This document shows positions 9,664-21,837 of a stretch of DNA of 64,000 bases, one piece after another. The stretch covers positions 75,660-139,659 of the forward strand of contig PQAF01000003.1 in assembly GCA_003105015.1 (NCBI GenBank), read 5' to 3'. Below the pieces are notes generated by a model. The model saw only the letters and a list, made by a program, of their open reading frames with translations, did no database searches and had not been told where the DNA came from. Within the stretch, counting starts at the first letter, position 1, and each line of letters starts with the position of its first letter. The translations under genes and the position numbers were made by a program. The DNA is from Rhodocyclales bacterium. Its GTDB lineage: Bacteria; Pseudomonadota; Gammaproteobacteria; Burkholderiales; Rhodocyclaceae.

Positions 9664-10821
9664 TCAGTGCAGGAACTGGCCGGTTTTGCTGATGATGGAG
9701 AGATCGACGAAGCTGGTCCCGGCGCGCCTGCCGTTCGAATAGTCGATGACGAAGCCGCCCAGGTCGTAGTTGCTCAAGGTTTCCAGGGCCGCAACGAGTT
9801 TTTCCCGAGACAAGTCTTTGCCGGCGCGGCGTAGCGCCTCCACGAAGACCTTCGCTGTCAGATAGCCTTCCAGGCTGTTGTAGGTGATGTCCTTGCTGTT
9901 GGCTTTCTGGGCGGCTTCCAGGAATTCCTTGGAGATGCCGTAACTGGTACGCTGAGGCGACGGCACTACCTGGGCGATGACTATGCCGTGGGCGTCCGCC
10001 CCGAGATCGGCGAGCAGGGCCTTGGCGCTGAGTACCGAGACACCGAAGAATTGCGGGCGCTCACCGGTTTTCAGGTATTCGCGTATGAAGGCGGTCGACG
10101 CCTTGCCGGCAGTCACCATGATGATGGCGCCCGGCTGGATCTGCGCCACCTTGGCCACGGTGGATGCAAGTGTGTCCAGCTTGTTCATGTCGATGGGTGC
10201 CTCAATGACCGGCTTGACGCCCTGGCGCTCAAAGGCGCCCTGTGCCGACTTCAGTCCCGCCTTGCCGAAAGGATCGTCCTGATAGACCACCGCGATGGAT
10301 TTCACCCCGGTGGACTTGAGCTGCTCCACCATTTTGCCGGTTTCGTCGCTGTAACTGGCGCGCGTATGGAAGAGCAGTTTCAGTTTCTGATCGCGCAGCC
10401 CGTCCGAGCCGCTCAAGGAACCGACCACGGGTACCCGGTGCTCGCTGACGAGGGGCATCGAGGCCGCGGTAGCGCCGGTTCCGATAAGGCCGAAGAGGGT
10501 AAAAACCTTGTCCTCGAGCAACAGTTTTCTGGCATTTTCTGCCGCCAGCTTTGGATCGAACTTGTCATCGTATGAGAGCAGCTTGATCTTGCGGCCGTGG
10601 ATGCCGCCCTTGGCGTTGACCATGTCGAAGTAAATCTGTGCGCCTGCGCGGTACTGCAGGGCCGGTTCGGCCACCGGGCCGGTGAATACGCCAGTCTGGC
10701 CGATCAGGATGCTGCCCGCAGTGATGCCGGGATCGGCTGCGCCTGCGGGCAGAACGTGGCTCAGTGCGACAAGCAACAGGGGAAAGAACGCGGTGCGCAA
10801 CCGCGTCAGGGTTGAGTTCAT
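9664..10821 (-). CDS. ABC transporter substrate-binding protein (branched-chain amino acid type)
   Basis: 385 aa, Peripla_BP_6 (LivJ/HAAT) family. The start at ATG 10821 has GGAGG 6 nt upstream and is followed by a signal peptide ending at PAGAAD. Typical features are the start of the mature part (ILIGQTGVFTGP), GAQIYFDMVNAKGG, and a central VVYQDDPFGKAGL lobe hinge. No permease or ATPase genes are adjacent, so it may serve a transporter elsewhere or a sensor. The ligand is unknown; related proteins bind amino acids or aromatic acids. Confidence 0.85.
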   Translation of the reverse strand: MNSTLTRLRTAFFPLLLVALSHVLPAGAADPGITAGSILIGQTGVFTGPVAEPALQYRAGAQIYFDMVNAKGGIHGRKIKLLSYDDKFDPKLAAENARKLLLEDKVFTLFGLIGTGATAASMPLVSEHRVPVVGSLSGSDGLRDQKLKLLFHTRASYSDETGKMVEQLKSTGVKSIAVVYQDDPFGKAGLKSAQGAFERQGVKPVIEAPIDMNKLDTLASTVAKVAQIQPGAIIMVTAGKASTAFIREYLKTGERPQFFGVSVLSAKALLADLGADAHGIVIAQVVPSPQRTSYGISKEFLEAAQKANSKDITYNSLEGYLTAKVFVEALRRAGKDLSREKLVAALETLSNYDLGGFVIDYSNGRRAGTSFVDLSIISKTGQFLH

Positions 10822-10884
10822 GTGTGACCTCCTCCAAGTCATTGAGAATGCATCGGTCTGCGGAGGCCGTATTCCCTCTCCCAA

Positions 10885-10903
10885 AGGTATTAAAGCGATA
10901 CCT
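10885..10903. promoter_or_regulatory. Inverted repeat upstream of the ABC substrate-binding protein gene
   Basis: AGGTAT-7 nt-ATACCT is perfect in both arms and lies 64-82 bp upstream of the ATG. On the minus strand the spacer contains TTTAAT, a possible -10 element, so a regulator here could block transcription. No regulator gene is adjacent. Confidence 0.35.
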
Positions 10904-10920
10904 AAAGGTCGAACCAAACT

Positions 10921-10935
10921 CTGATATGGTATCAG
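10921..10935. promoter_or_regulatory. Second inverted repeat upstream of the ABC substrate-binding protein gene
   Basis: CTGATA-TGG-TATCAG, perfect 6-bp arms, 100 bp upstream of the ATG. With the repeat at 10885 it suggests a two-site operator region. The 310-bp gap between the two flanking genes otherwise holds only the dnaJ-side hairpin. Confidence 0.3.
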
Positions 10936-10937
10936 CA

Positions 10938-10981
10938 GAAAAAGCCGTTGCTGACAGAGAATGGTTGTTAAAAAACGGCTA
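10938..10981 (-). terminator. Probable terminator of the grpE-dnaK-dnaJ operon
   Basis: On the minus strand AGCCGTT (10980-10974) pairs with AACGGCT (10949-10943) across a 24-nt loop, and TTTTTCTG follows. It is about 150 nt after the dnaJ stop. The long loop makes it a moderate candidate. Confidence 0.45.
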
Positions 10982-11131
10982 GCATCCGTGCCTGTCTTTT
11001 TTGGTCATGATACATAAAAACACGGAATAAGCCTATTAGGTGTATTTCAATCACGGATGGGACTTGCTGGGCGAGGGGCGCCATGCCGCCTTCCCGGTTT
11101 GTTTGTTTCTGCCCGCGGAGGTGGTTGGGGG

Positions 11132-12265
11132 TTATCCGCCGAAGAAGTCCTTGACCTTGTCCATCCAGGACTTGGCGCGCGGGTTGTGTCGGGAGCCGTC
11201 CTTGGCGTTGATCGCCTCCAGCTCGCGCAGGAGTTCCTTCTGGCGTTCGGTGAGATTGATGGGCGTTTCCACCACAACATGGCACATCAGGTCGCCATAT
11301 CCGTGGCTGCGCACACCCTTGATGCCCTTGCCGCGCAGGCGGAACACCTTGCCGCTCTGGGTCTCGGCAGGGATCTTGATCTTGGCCAGGCCGTCGAGGG
11401 TGGGAATCTCGATCTCGCCGCCCAGCGCGGCGATGGTGAAGCTCACCGGCATTTCACAATGCAGGTCGTCGTGGTCGCGCTGGAAGACCTGATGCGGCTT
11501 GATGTGGATTTGCACGTACAGGTCGCCTGACGGACCGCCGCCCACGCCGTGCTCGCCCTCGCCGGAGAGGCGGATGCGGTCGCCCTCGTCGACCCCCGCC
11601 GGGATTTTCACCGACAATGTCTTGTGCTGCTTGACGCGTCCGGCGCCGTGGCAGGTCTGGCAGGGGTCGGCGACGAAGCGCCCGCTGCCATGGCATTTCG
11701 GGCAGGTCTGCTGGATGGAGAAGAAGCCCTGCTGCATGCGCACTTGGCCGTGGCCGTGGCAGGTGGGGCAGGTCGACGGCGTGGTGCCCTTCTTGGCGCC
11801 GCTGCCGCCGCAGGCCTCACACTGCTCCATGGTCGGGATGCGGATGCGCGTCTCGGTGCCGCGTGCGGCGTCTTCCAGCGATATCTCCAAGTTGTAGCGC
11901 AGGTCGGCGCCGCGATAGACGCCACTGCGGCCGCCGCCGCCGCGGCCGCCGCCGAAGATGTCGCCGAAGATGTCGCTGAAGGCGTCGGCGAAACCGCCCA
12001 TGTTGCCCGGACCGCCGGGGCCGAAGCCGCCCGCCTGCGGGTCGACACCGGCATGTCCGTACTGATCGTAGGCGGCACGCTTTTGTGCGTCCGAAAGGAT
12101 TTCGTAGGCTTCCTTGGCTTCCTTGAAGTGTTCTTCGGCCTTGGGGTTGTCCGGATTGCGGTCCGGATGGTGCTTCATGGCCAGTTTGCGGTAGGCCTTC
12201 TTGATCTCATCGTCCGACGCGTCGCGATTGACGCCGAGCACTTCGTAAAAATCCCTTTTTGCCAT
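11132..12265 (-). CDS. dnaJ: Chaperone protein DnaJ
   Basis: 377 aa co-chaperone that stimulates DnaK ATPase. Domain order: J domain with HPD (KHHPDRNPD) at about 30-40, a Gly/Phe-rich stretch (about 75-115), four CxxCxGxG zinc motifs ([32 protein letters not shown]), then the C-terminal substrate domains. This is a full type I DnaJ. It is third in grpE-dnaK-dnaJ, 101 nt after dnaK. Confidence 0.97.
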   Translation of the reverse strand: MAKRDFYEVLGVNRDASDDEIKKAYRKLAMKHHPDRNPDNPKAEEHFKEAKEAYEILSDAQKRAAYDQYGHAGVDPQAGGFGPGGPGNMGGFADAFSDIFGDIFGGGRGGGGRSGVYRGADLRYNLEISLEDAARGTETRIRIPTMEQCEACGGSGAKKGTTPSTCPTCHGHGQVRMQQGFFSIQQTCPKCHGSGRFVADPCQTCHGAGRVKQHKTLSVKIPAGVDEGDRIRLSGEGEHGVGGGPSGDLYVQIHIKPHQVFQRDHDDLHCEMPVSFTIAALGGEIEIPTLDGLAKIKIPAETQSGKVFRLRGKGIKGVRSHGYGDLMCHVVVETPINLTERQKELLRELEAINAKDGSRHNPRAKSWMDKVKDFFGG

Positions 12266-12298
12266 GTCTGCTTACCGGCTGGTCTTCGTCGTGCGAAG

Positions 12299-12338
12299 GC
12301 CGAGTCAAGTCACGCGAGTGCGCTTGCTTGAACTCGGC
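12299..12338 (-). other. Hairpin in the dnaK-dnaJ intergenic spacer
   Basis: GCCGAGTCAAG (12299-12309) is complementary to CTTGAACTCGGC (12327-12338) with one bulged base. No T-run follows, so it is more likely an mRNA-processing or stability element between dnaK and dnaJ than a terminator. Confidence 0.4.
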
Positions 12339-12366
12339 CGGCTAAAACGGTGCCTTGGCGTCCGCC

Positions 12367-14298
<1,932 letters not shown>

Positions 14299-14366
14299 GA
14301 TGGTTCCTTGAATGCGTTGGATGCGTTGTTAACCTTGTGTTCGATATTGGGTTTTCGGGCGGCTTT

Positions 14367-14930
14367 TCAAGCGTCTTTGGCCTTCGAGACGACGACCAGC
14401 GCCGGCCGGATCACCCGTTCGTTGAGGGCATAGCCCTTCTGCAGGACGTTGAGCACCCGGTTCGGTTCGCCCTCGTCTTCAAGGGTGCTGATCGCCTGGT
14501 GCCGGTGCGGGTCGAATTTCTCGCCGGCCGGGTTGATTTCGGCCAGTCCGGATTTCTCGAAGGCAGCGATGAGCTGCTTAAGGGTCAGTTCGACGCCGCT
14601 TTTCAGGCTGTCCACCGTACAGTTCTCGATGGCCAGCGCTGCCTCCAGGCTATCCTTGACCGGCAGCATTTCCGTGGCGAACTTCTCGGCGGCATACTTG
14701 TGTGCCTTGGCGATGTCCTCCTGGGCCCGGCGGCGCAGGTTTTCCGTCTCTGCCTTGGCGCGCAGCCAGGCGTCGTGGTGTTCCTCTGCCTTCAGTTCGG
14801 CCTGGCGCAGCAGTTCCGCCAGGCCGGGCATGGCGTCGATCTGGCCATCCTGGCAGTCAGCAGCGGGGGAGGGCTGTTCGCCAGTCGGGGTCTGCTCGAT
14901 ATTTGGCGAGGCGGGTGGCGTGTCTTGCAT
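14367..14930 (-). CDS. grpE: Nucleotide exchange factor GrpE
   Basis: 187 aa. An acidic, disordered N-terminus (about 1-45) is followed by a long coiled coil (about 45-100, with [17 protein letters not shown]) and a C-terminal beta domain with [11 protein letters not shown]. It releases ADP from DnaK. It is first gene of the operon, and the region upstream holds a heat-shock-like -35 element. hrcA is not adjacent here but lies 5 kb away. Confidence 0.95.
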   Translation of the reverse strand: MQDTPPASPNIEQTPTGEQPSPAADCQDGQIDAMPGLAELLRQAELKAEEHHDAWLRAKAETENLRRRAQEDIAKAHKYAAEKFATEMLPVKDSLEAALAIENCTVDSLKSGVELTLKQLIAAFEKSGLAEINPAGEKFDPHRHQAISTLEDEGEPNRVLNVLQKGYALNERVIRPALVVVSKAKDA

Positions 14931-14960
14931 GCATCTTCTCCCTGGGACGATCTTTGCATG

Positions 14961-14988
14961 TTGGAGGCGGATTTGGCTTTTTCAAGGG
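14961..14988 (-). promoter_or_regulatory. Possible sigma-32 promoter for grpE-dnaK-dnaJ
   Basis: On the minus strand CCCTTGAAA lies about 50 nt before the grpE ATG and fits the sigma-32 -35 element (CTTGAAA). After about 15 nt comes CCTCCAACA, a weak match to the -10 (CCCCAT-T). No CIRCE element (TTAGCACTC inverted repeat) is seen, so HrcA control here is not supported. Confidence 0.4.
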
Positions 14989-15064
14989 GGCGGATTGTAA
15001 TTCAGGAGAGCCGTTCGTGCCCGGTGCCCTTGCTGCCCGATTCCGGCTGGCCTAGCATGCTCGG

Positions 15065-16471
<1,407 letters not shown>

Positions 16472-17503
16472 TCAGACCGTCAGGTCGATCTGCTGGGTTG
16501 TGCCGGCCTGGCCATCCTCGGTGAGGTAGATACTGCTCGAGCGTACGGCGCCGAGAGAATCGTTGCTAGTTGTGCGCAACTCAAAGGGAGTGGACAGACG
16601 GTCCAGGGAGAGGGCGCCGACATTGCGTTGCTGCAACGTCGCCAGCGTGCCGCCGCCTTCGGCCGTGGGCGACCAGATGCGCAGACGTTCGAACACGACA
16701 TCGTTTTCGTCTATCCAGCGATTTCCGTCCGCATCGTATTTCGCCAGATCGGCGTAGCCGTCGCCGCTTTGCGGGCCGAACAGTTCCGCGCCCGAGGTGA
16801 TCTTTCCGTCGCCATTCAGGTCCAGGGCGAGGTAGCCGCTGCCGTGGCCCAGCAGCGGTACTTCTTCCGCCACCCCGTCGGCATCCAGATCGAAGCGGAA
16901 GCGGGTGGACGACAGTTCCGCCGCCTTGCCGTCGAAGTTCAGCACGAGCGGATCCTTGCGGCGTCCGTCCCCGGCACGCAGGGAGACGCTGCTTTCCTCG
17001 TGCCAGACGCGCTTCATGGAAAGATTCAGGTCGAACCGGATTTCCCGGCCGTCGGCCGTGCGAACGATGCCCTGTGCGGAGAAGGCGGTGTGCTCGGCCT
17101 CGTCGAGGGACGCGTGGTAATCGTATTCAACGCCCCAGCCGGCATTGCCGCGCGCTGGCGGCCGTTTCGGATCCTGCACCTCCGGCGCCTCGACGCCACC
17201 CCGGATGTCCGCTGCCGAAAAAACCCTGATCCGGCGCCCCGTCAGCATTTCGATCATGGATTTGATGAGCTGCAGTTCCGGGCTGCTTTCCGCTTCTCCA
17301 TCCGCGTCCTCGACGGCTTTCACCTCGGCAGACTGGCTCGCCAGGGCGGCCGCGGAGACGTCGACCAGTGCGGACGGCGGATTCTCGCCCTCGAAGTCAG
17401 GGCGCCGCGGACCGACCCAGGTGAGCAGCGATTCGCGCACCTGTCGATGCGAAACCTCGGCATGGCCGGATTCCATCTGAAGGCTGGCGTTGGCGATTTT
17501 CAC
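16472..17503 (-). CDS. Protein of unknown function with EF-hand/dockerin-like calcium motifs
   Basis: 343 aa from GTG 17503. No signal peptide. The middle (about 200-270) holds repeated Asp/Gly loops such as DLDADGVAEE, DLNGDGKITSGAELFG and YDADGNRWIDENDVVFERL, matching calcium-binding EF-hand/VCBS-type loops. The rest is unrecognised. The GAELFGP...LRIWSPTAEG segment is seen in proteins near RTX/hemolysin-type genes, but none is adjacent. The stop directly abuts that of the kinase gene (convergent). Function unknown. Confidence 0.7.
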   Translation of the reverse strand: MKIANASLQMESGHAEVSHRQVRESLLTWVGPRRPDFEGENPPSALVDVSAAALASQSAEVKAVEDADGEAESSPELQLIKSMIEMLTGRRIRVFSAADIRGGVEAPEVQDPKRPPARGNAGWGVEYDYHASLDEAEHTAFSAQGIVRTADGREIRFDLNLSMKRVWHEESSVSLRAGDGRRKDPLVLNFDGKAAELSSTRFRFDLDADGVAEEVPLLGHGSGYLALDLNGDGKITSGAELFGPQSGDGYADLAKYDADGNRWIDENDVVFERLRIWSPTAEGGGTLATLQQRNVGALSLDRLSTPFELRTTSNDSLGAVRSSSIYLTEDGQAGTTQQIDLTV

Positions 17504-17754
17504 GCGGGCTCCAATGCAAAAGTCAGTCGCCAGAGGACGGCGAAGTGCCGGTAGTTACAACCAAATCGTGCAATCCGGGAAGATGGTGAGACGCGCCTGG
17601 CGCGGCGAAAGAAGCTGGCCCGGGAACGGAGCTTTCGCAGAAAGTAAATGTTCGCGGCGCGATTCGTGCGTCAGGGCGTCTCAGGAATCAGTAACGGCAC
17701 GAACGGCAAAAACTTGAGTCTTTTCGGGCTTTCCTGCCCGATGGCGAAGGGGGC

Positions 17755-18189
17755 TCAGGACTGGTTGGTGATCCAGCGCACCAGATTGCCGGTGTCCATG
17801 GCGGCGGACTGGCGCGCGATTTCCCGGCCGTTGCGGAAAACGATGATCGTCGGGATGCTGCGGATGCCGAAGCGGGCGGCGATCTCCTGCGCTTCCTCTG
17901 TGTTCAGCTTGGCGAGGCGGTAGCGCGGCTCGAGCTGGTGGGCGGCCTGGGCGTAGGCCGGTGCCATCATGCGGCAGGGCCCGCACCAGGGTGCCCAGAA
18001 ATCCACGACCACCGGGATGTCGCTGCGGCCGACATGTCTGTCGAAGGAGTCGGCATCCAGTTCGACGGGGTGCCCGGCAAACAGGCGCTGCCGGCACTTG
18101 CCGCAGGTGGGCTGGTCGGCCAGGCGTTCGGCCGGAACGCGGTTGGCGGTGCTGCAATGGGGGCAGACGATCACGAGCGGGCTGGGCAT
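17755..18189 (-). CDS. trxC: Thioredoxin 2 (zinc-containing)
   Basis: 144 aa from ATG 18189, chosen because GGAG precedes it and MPSPLVIVCPHC is the usual TrxC start. An N-terminal zinc-ribbon-like pair (CPHC...CGKC) is followed by a thioredoxin fold with the active site WAPWCGPCRMMAP. It reduces disulfides and is associated with oxidative stress in relatives. Monocistronic. The 250-bp gap toward the neighbouring gene holds only a short GGGC/GCCC hairpin near 17727. Confidence 0.93.
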   Translation of the reverse strand: MPSPLVIVCPHCSTANRVPAERLADQPTCGKCRQRLFAGHPVELDADSFDRHVGRSDIPVVVDFWAPWCGPCRMMAPAYAQAAHQLEPRYRLAKLNTEEAQEIAARFGIRSIPTIIVFRNGREIARQSAAMDTGNLVRWITNQS

Positions 18190-18326
18190 GGGTAGGCTCC
18201 ACAATCAGGTTCGCTATCCACATGAAGGCGCGGTGCGGCGAATTCAAGGCGGGTTTTGCGTTTCGCGATGCCGGGCGCGCTAAAGTTTTATCCGGAACTG
18301 CCGAGAAAGCACTTCGACGACCCATC

Positions 18327-18839
18327 ATGGAGAGCGAAGTGAAGCAAAAGTCCCCGATCTACGGCGTTACCCGTGTCGATAACGAAAGCAGCCGCACCCA
18401 CGGCTGGCTGGTGACCATTCAGCGCAGGGGCGTCATCTTCCGCAAGCAGTTCAGCGATGGCGTGCTCGGCGGAAAGGCCAGGTCGCTGGCGGCGGCCAAG
18501 GCCTATCGCGACGAAATCGTCGCGAAGCATCCACCGCTTTCCAGGCGCGAACACGCCGAGATCGTCAAGAAGAACAACAAGTCCGGCGTGGTCGGCGTGT
18601 GCCGTTACTGCGCATCCGAAACAAGCCAGAAGCCGGGCGCGGAGAAGCGCTGGTTCTGGGTCGCCTCCTGGGTGCTGCCGGACGGACGCGCCAAGCGCGT
18701 CAAGTTTTCCGTGAAGAAATACGGCGAGGAAGGCGCCTTCAAGATGGCGGTCAAGGCCCGTCGTGGCGCTGTCAGGCAGATGGCCGGCAATTTCGATCCC
18801 GGTGCGACGCGTCGCAAGAGACGCATGTCGAGGGCGTGA
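18327..18839 (+). CDS. AP2-domain-like DNA-binding protein
   Basis: 170 aa from ATG 18327. It shows two AP2/integrase-like units: residues about 10-65 (YGVTRVDN...HGWLVTIQRRGV...KQFSD, then AAAKAYRDEIV) and about 80-150 (SGVVGVCRY, WVASWVLPDGRAKRVKFSV, AFKMAVKARR). Each has the three-strand plus helix pattern of AP2 domains. Bacterial AP2 proteins are often linked to mobile elements or regulation. The very basic C-terminus (RRKRRMSRA) fits nucleic-acid binding. Target unknown. Confidence 0.7.
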   Translation: MESEVKQKSPIYGVTRVDNESSRTHGWLVTIQRRGVIFRKQFSDGVLGGKARSLAAAKAYRDEIVAKHPPLSRREHAEIVKKNNKSGVVGVCRYCASETSQKPGAEKRWFWVASWVLPDGRAKRVKFSVKKYGEEGAFKMAVKARRGAVRQMAGNFDPGATRRKRRMSRA

Positions 18840-18851
18840 CCAGGGCCGCTT

Positions 18852-19856
18852 TCAAGCAGCCGGGTGGTCCCGAATCAGGCCGGAGAGGGCTTCGATCCAT
18901 TCGTGCCGCTCGTTCAGGCAGGGAATGTAGCGAAACTCCGTTCCGCCTGAGGCAATGAAGGCCTCCTTGCATTCCATCGCAATTTCTTCGAGGGTTTCAA
19001 GGCAGTCGGAGACGAAGCCCGGGCAGACTACGTCGACCCGCCGGGCGCCGTCCCGTGCGAGGGATTCGAGGGTCGCCTGGGTGTAGGGCTGCAGCCATTC
19101 TGCCGGCCCGAAGCGGGACTGGAAGGTGATCGCGTAATCCGATTCGCCCAGCCCGAGTTCCGCTGCGAGCAGCCGTCCGCTTTCGAGGCATTGCCCGTAA
19201 TAAGGGTCGCCGCGTTCGATGCTGACCTTGGGCAGGCCGTGAAAGCTCATGACGAGTTTTTCGGGGCGTCCATAGTCCATCCAGTGGGCATTGATGCTGG
19301 CGGCTAGCGCTGAAATGTAGCCGGCGTTGTCGTGGAAGCTTTCCACCGTGTCGATTTTCACCGCCCGAGGATTCAGCCGGTGCCACTCGTTAACGGCATC
19401 CATGGCGCTGGCCGTGGTGCTGACGGAATACTGCGGATAGAGCGGCACGATCAGGATCCGGCTGCAGCCGGCCGACTTCAGGCGATCCAGCGCGCTGGCC
19501 ACCGAAGGTTCTCCGTAGCGCATGGCCCACTCGATGGCGATGCTCCCCCGGCCTGACTGGCCCAGATAACCGCGCAGGAGCTTGGCCTGGCGTTCGGTAT
19601 GCACCTTGAGCGGCGAGCCTTCCGGCATCCAGATCTTCGCGTACTTCTCTGCCGACTGTTTCGGCCGGGTGTTGAGGATGATCAGGTTGAGCACCAGCCA
19701 CCAGAGTGCCCGCGGCAGCTCGACGACGCGCGGATCCCAGAGGAACTGCTTCAGGTATCTGCGCAAGGCGGGCGCCGTCGGCGCCTCGGGCGTGCCGAGG
19801 TTGATGAGCAGGACGGCCGATTTCCCGGACGCCCCGGGCGGTACCGGCTGGGTCAT
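18852..19856 (-). CDS. hemH: Ferrochelatase
   Basis: 334 aa. It inserts Fe2+ into protoporphyrin IX, the last step of haem synthesis. Typical blocks are [13 protein letters not shown] at the N-terminus, the metal-binding His in [10 protein letters not shown], and [15 protein letters not shown] near the C-terminus. Its start overlaps the hrcA stop by 4 nt, so the two are translationally coupled, as often in Betaproteobacteria. Confidence 0.95.
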   Translation of the reverse strand: MTQPVPPGASGKSAVLLINLGTPEAPTAPALRRYLKQFLWDPRVVELPRALWWLVLNLIILNTRPKQSAEKYAKIWMPEGSPLKVHTERQAKLLRGYLGQSGRGSIAIEWAMRYGEPSVASALDRLKSAGCSRILIVPLYPQYSVSTTASAMDAVNEWHRLNPRAVKIDTVESFHDNAGYISALAASINAHWMDYGRPEKLVMSFHGLPKVSIERGDPYYGQCLESGRLLAAELGLGESDYAITFQSRFGPAEWLQPYTQATLESLARDGARRVDVVCPGFVSDCLETLEEIAMECKEAFIASGGTEFRYIPCLNERHEWIEALSGLIRDHPAA

Positions 19857-20881
19857 GGTGCGGACAGGGCGCTCGACAGCAGCTTGGCGGTGATATCGAC
19901 GATGGGAATGACGCGTTCGTAGGCCATGCGCGTCGGGCCGATGACGCCGACCGAGCCGACGATGCGGCCGTCCACCTCATAGGGCGCGGTGATGACGCTG
20001 CACTCGTCCAGCGGTGCCAGCCCCGATTCGCCGCCGATGAACACCTGTACGCCTTCGGCGCGGTTGCTCATGTCGAGCAGCTGCACCAGGCCGGTGCGCT
20101 GCTCAAAGAGCGCGAACAGCTCCCGCAGGCGGTTCATGTTGGAGGAGATGTCTTCCACTTCCAGCAGGTTCTTTTCGCCTGATATGACGTACTGATCCGA
20201 GGTGTCGGCCACTGCCTCCCCGCCGGCCTCCATGGCGGCGGTCATCAGTTCGGTCATATCTGCGCGCAGCTGGCGCAATTCCTCGTGCACGCGGCTGCGG
20301 ATTTCGCCGAAGTCCAGGCCGGCGAAGTTCTGGTTGAGGTAGTTGGCCGCGCTGACCAGTTCGGCCGGGGTATAGGTCCGCTGCGTGAACAGGATGCGGT
20401 TCTGCACATCACCGTCCGCCGTCACGATGATCAGCAGGATGCGCTTCTCGGAGAGACTGAGGAATTCGATCTGGCGGATCTTCGGGGTAACGCGCCGCGG
20501 CGCTATCACAACCCCGGCGAAGCGCGTCAGCTCGGAGAGCAGTTGGGAGGCGGAACTGATCAGGCGCTGCGGCTGGTTGGGTTGCAGTTGTTCCTCGAGC
20601 TCGTGAATCTGCGCCTCGGGCAGGGGCTGCACGGTCAGGAGGCTGTCTACGAAGAAGCGATAGCCGCGCGGCGTCGGCACGCGTCCGGCCGAGGTGTGCG
20701 GGCTGGCAATGAAGCCCATCTCCTCCAGGTCCGACATGACATTGCGCACCGTGGCCGGCGAAAGCTCCAGCCCGGAGTATTTCGACAGCGCACGAGACCC
20801 CACCGGCTGGCCTTCCGCCACATAGCGTTCGATCAGCGTCTTCAGGAGAATCTGGGAGCGTTGGTCCAGCATCGGCTTCAT
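19853..20881 (-). CDS. hrcA: Heat-inducible transcription repressor HrcA
   Basis: 342 aa from ATG 20881 ([10 protein letters not shown]); ATG 20872 (MLDQRSQ) is equally plausible since neither has a clear SD. The N-terminal winged helix (about 1-100) includes [21 protein letters not shown] and [21 protein letters not shown]-like core and dimer domain follow. It normally binds CIRCE elements at groESL and dnaK operons; none is visible in this window. It is divergent from nadK across about 60 bp. Confidence 0.94.
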   Translation of the reverse strand: MKPMLDQRSQILLKTLIERYVAEGQPVGSRALSKYSGLELSPATVRNVMSDLEEMGFIASPHTSAGRVPTPRGYRFFVDSLLTVQPLPEAQIHELEEQLQPNQPQRLISSASQLLSELTRFAGVVIAPRRVTPKIRQIEFLSLSEKRILLIIVTADGDVQNRILFTQRTYTPAELVSAANYLNQNFAGLDFGEIRSRVHEELRQLRADMTELMTAAMEAGGEAVADTSDQYVISGEKNLLEVEDISSNMNRLRELFALFEQRTGLVQLLDMSNRAEGVQVFIGGESGLAPLDECSVITAPYEVDGRIVGSVGVIGPTRMAYERVIPIVDITAKLLSSALSAP

Positions 20882-20944
20882 TTTATTGAAAATGGAGGCT
20901 TCGTGCCGCAATCGCAAGGGGGGATTTGTGGTTAAATTCCGCCC

Positions 20945-21826
20945 ATGAGCCCTGCCTTCCGCACTATCGCCCTGATCGGCAAGTACAAAAGCCCGGAGAT
21001 CGCCGAATCCCTGATGTCGCTGGCGGAGTTCCTCAGGAGCCGCGGCGTCGATGTGCTGGTCGAAGAGGGCACTGCCGACCTGGTGGGGGCCGACGGCTTT
21101 CCCGTTGTCTCCTACGCCAGCATCGGCGAGCGCGCCGACCTGGCCATCGTCCTCGGCGGCGACGGCTCCATGCTGACTGCCGCTCGCAAGCTGGCCGAAT
21201 CGGATGTGCCGCTGGTGGGGGTGAATCAGGGACGCCTCGGCTTCATGACCGACCTGGCCCGCGACGACATGCTGGATGGCATGACCGACCTCCTGGAGGG
21301 CAAATTCAAGGGCGAGCAGCGTTTTCTGCTCGATGCTTCGGTGCGGCGCGGCGATGCCGTCCTCTTCCAGACGCAGGCGCTCAACGACGTGGTGGTCAAC
21401 AAGGGCGACCTCGGCCGCATGATCGAATTCGCCGTGTCCATCGACGGCGAATTCATCTACAACCAGCGCTCCGACGGCCTCATCATCGCCACGCCGACCG
21501 GCTCGACCGCGTATGCGCTATCGGCCAATGGCCCGATTCTGCATCCATCCGTGCCCGGCATTGCCCTGGTGCCGCTTTGCCCGCATGCCCTGTCGAACCG
21601 GCCGATCACCGTGAGTGACGACAGCCGCATCGAGATCGTCCTGCATGCGCCCCACCGCGCCCGCGTGCATGCCGACGGGCAGGAGAAGTTCGAACTCGAG
21701 GCGGGCGATCGCGTCAGCGTGGCCCGGTCGGGCCGTTCGATCCGCTTCCTGCATCCGCTCGGCTACAGCTATTTCGCCATGCTGCGCGAGAAGCTGCACT
21801 GGAGCGAAACGCCGCGCAGTTACTGA
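20945..21826 (+). CDS. nadK: NAD kinase
   Basis: 293 aa. It phosphorylates NAD to NADP. The signature GGDGSML lies near residue 73 ([14 protein letters not shown]), followed by [10 protein letters not shown]. The glycine-rich [12 protein letters not shown] motif is near 190. Length is normal. It is 11 nt upstream of recN, and the hrcA / nadK-recN arrangement is common in Proteobacteria. Confidence 0.96.
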   Translation: MSPAFRTIALIGKYKSPEIAESLMSLAEFLRSRGVDVLVEEGTADLVGADGFPVVSYASIGERADLAIVLGGDGSMLTAARKLAESDVPLVGVNQGRLGFMTDLARDDMLDGMTDLLEGKFKGEQRFLLDASVRRGDAVLFQTQALNDVVVNKGDLGRMIEFAVSIDGEFIYNQRSDGLIIATPTGSTAYALSANGPILHPSVPGIALVPLCPHALSNRPITVSDDSRIEIVLHAPHRARVHADGQEKFELEAGDRVSVARSGRSIRFLHPLGYSYFAMLREKLHWSETPRSY

Positions 21827-21837
21827 CCCGCTGCCCG

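Noticed and set aside
14299..14366. CIRCE operator for HrcA near dnaK/grpE
   Set aside because: No TTAGCACTC/GAGTGCTAA inverted repeat was found there or upstream of grpE.
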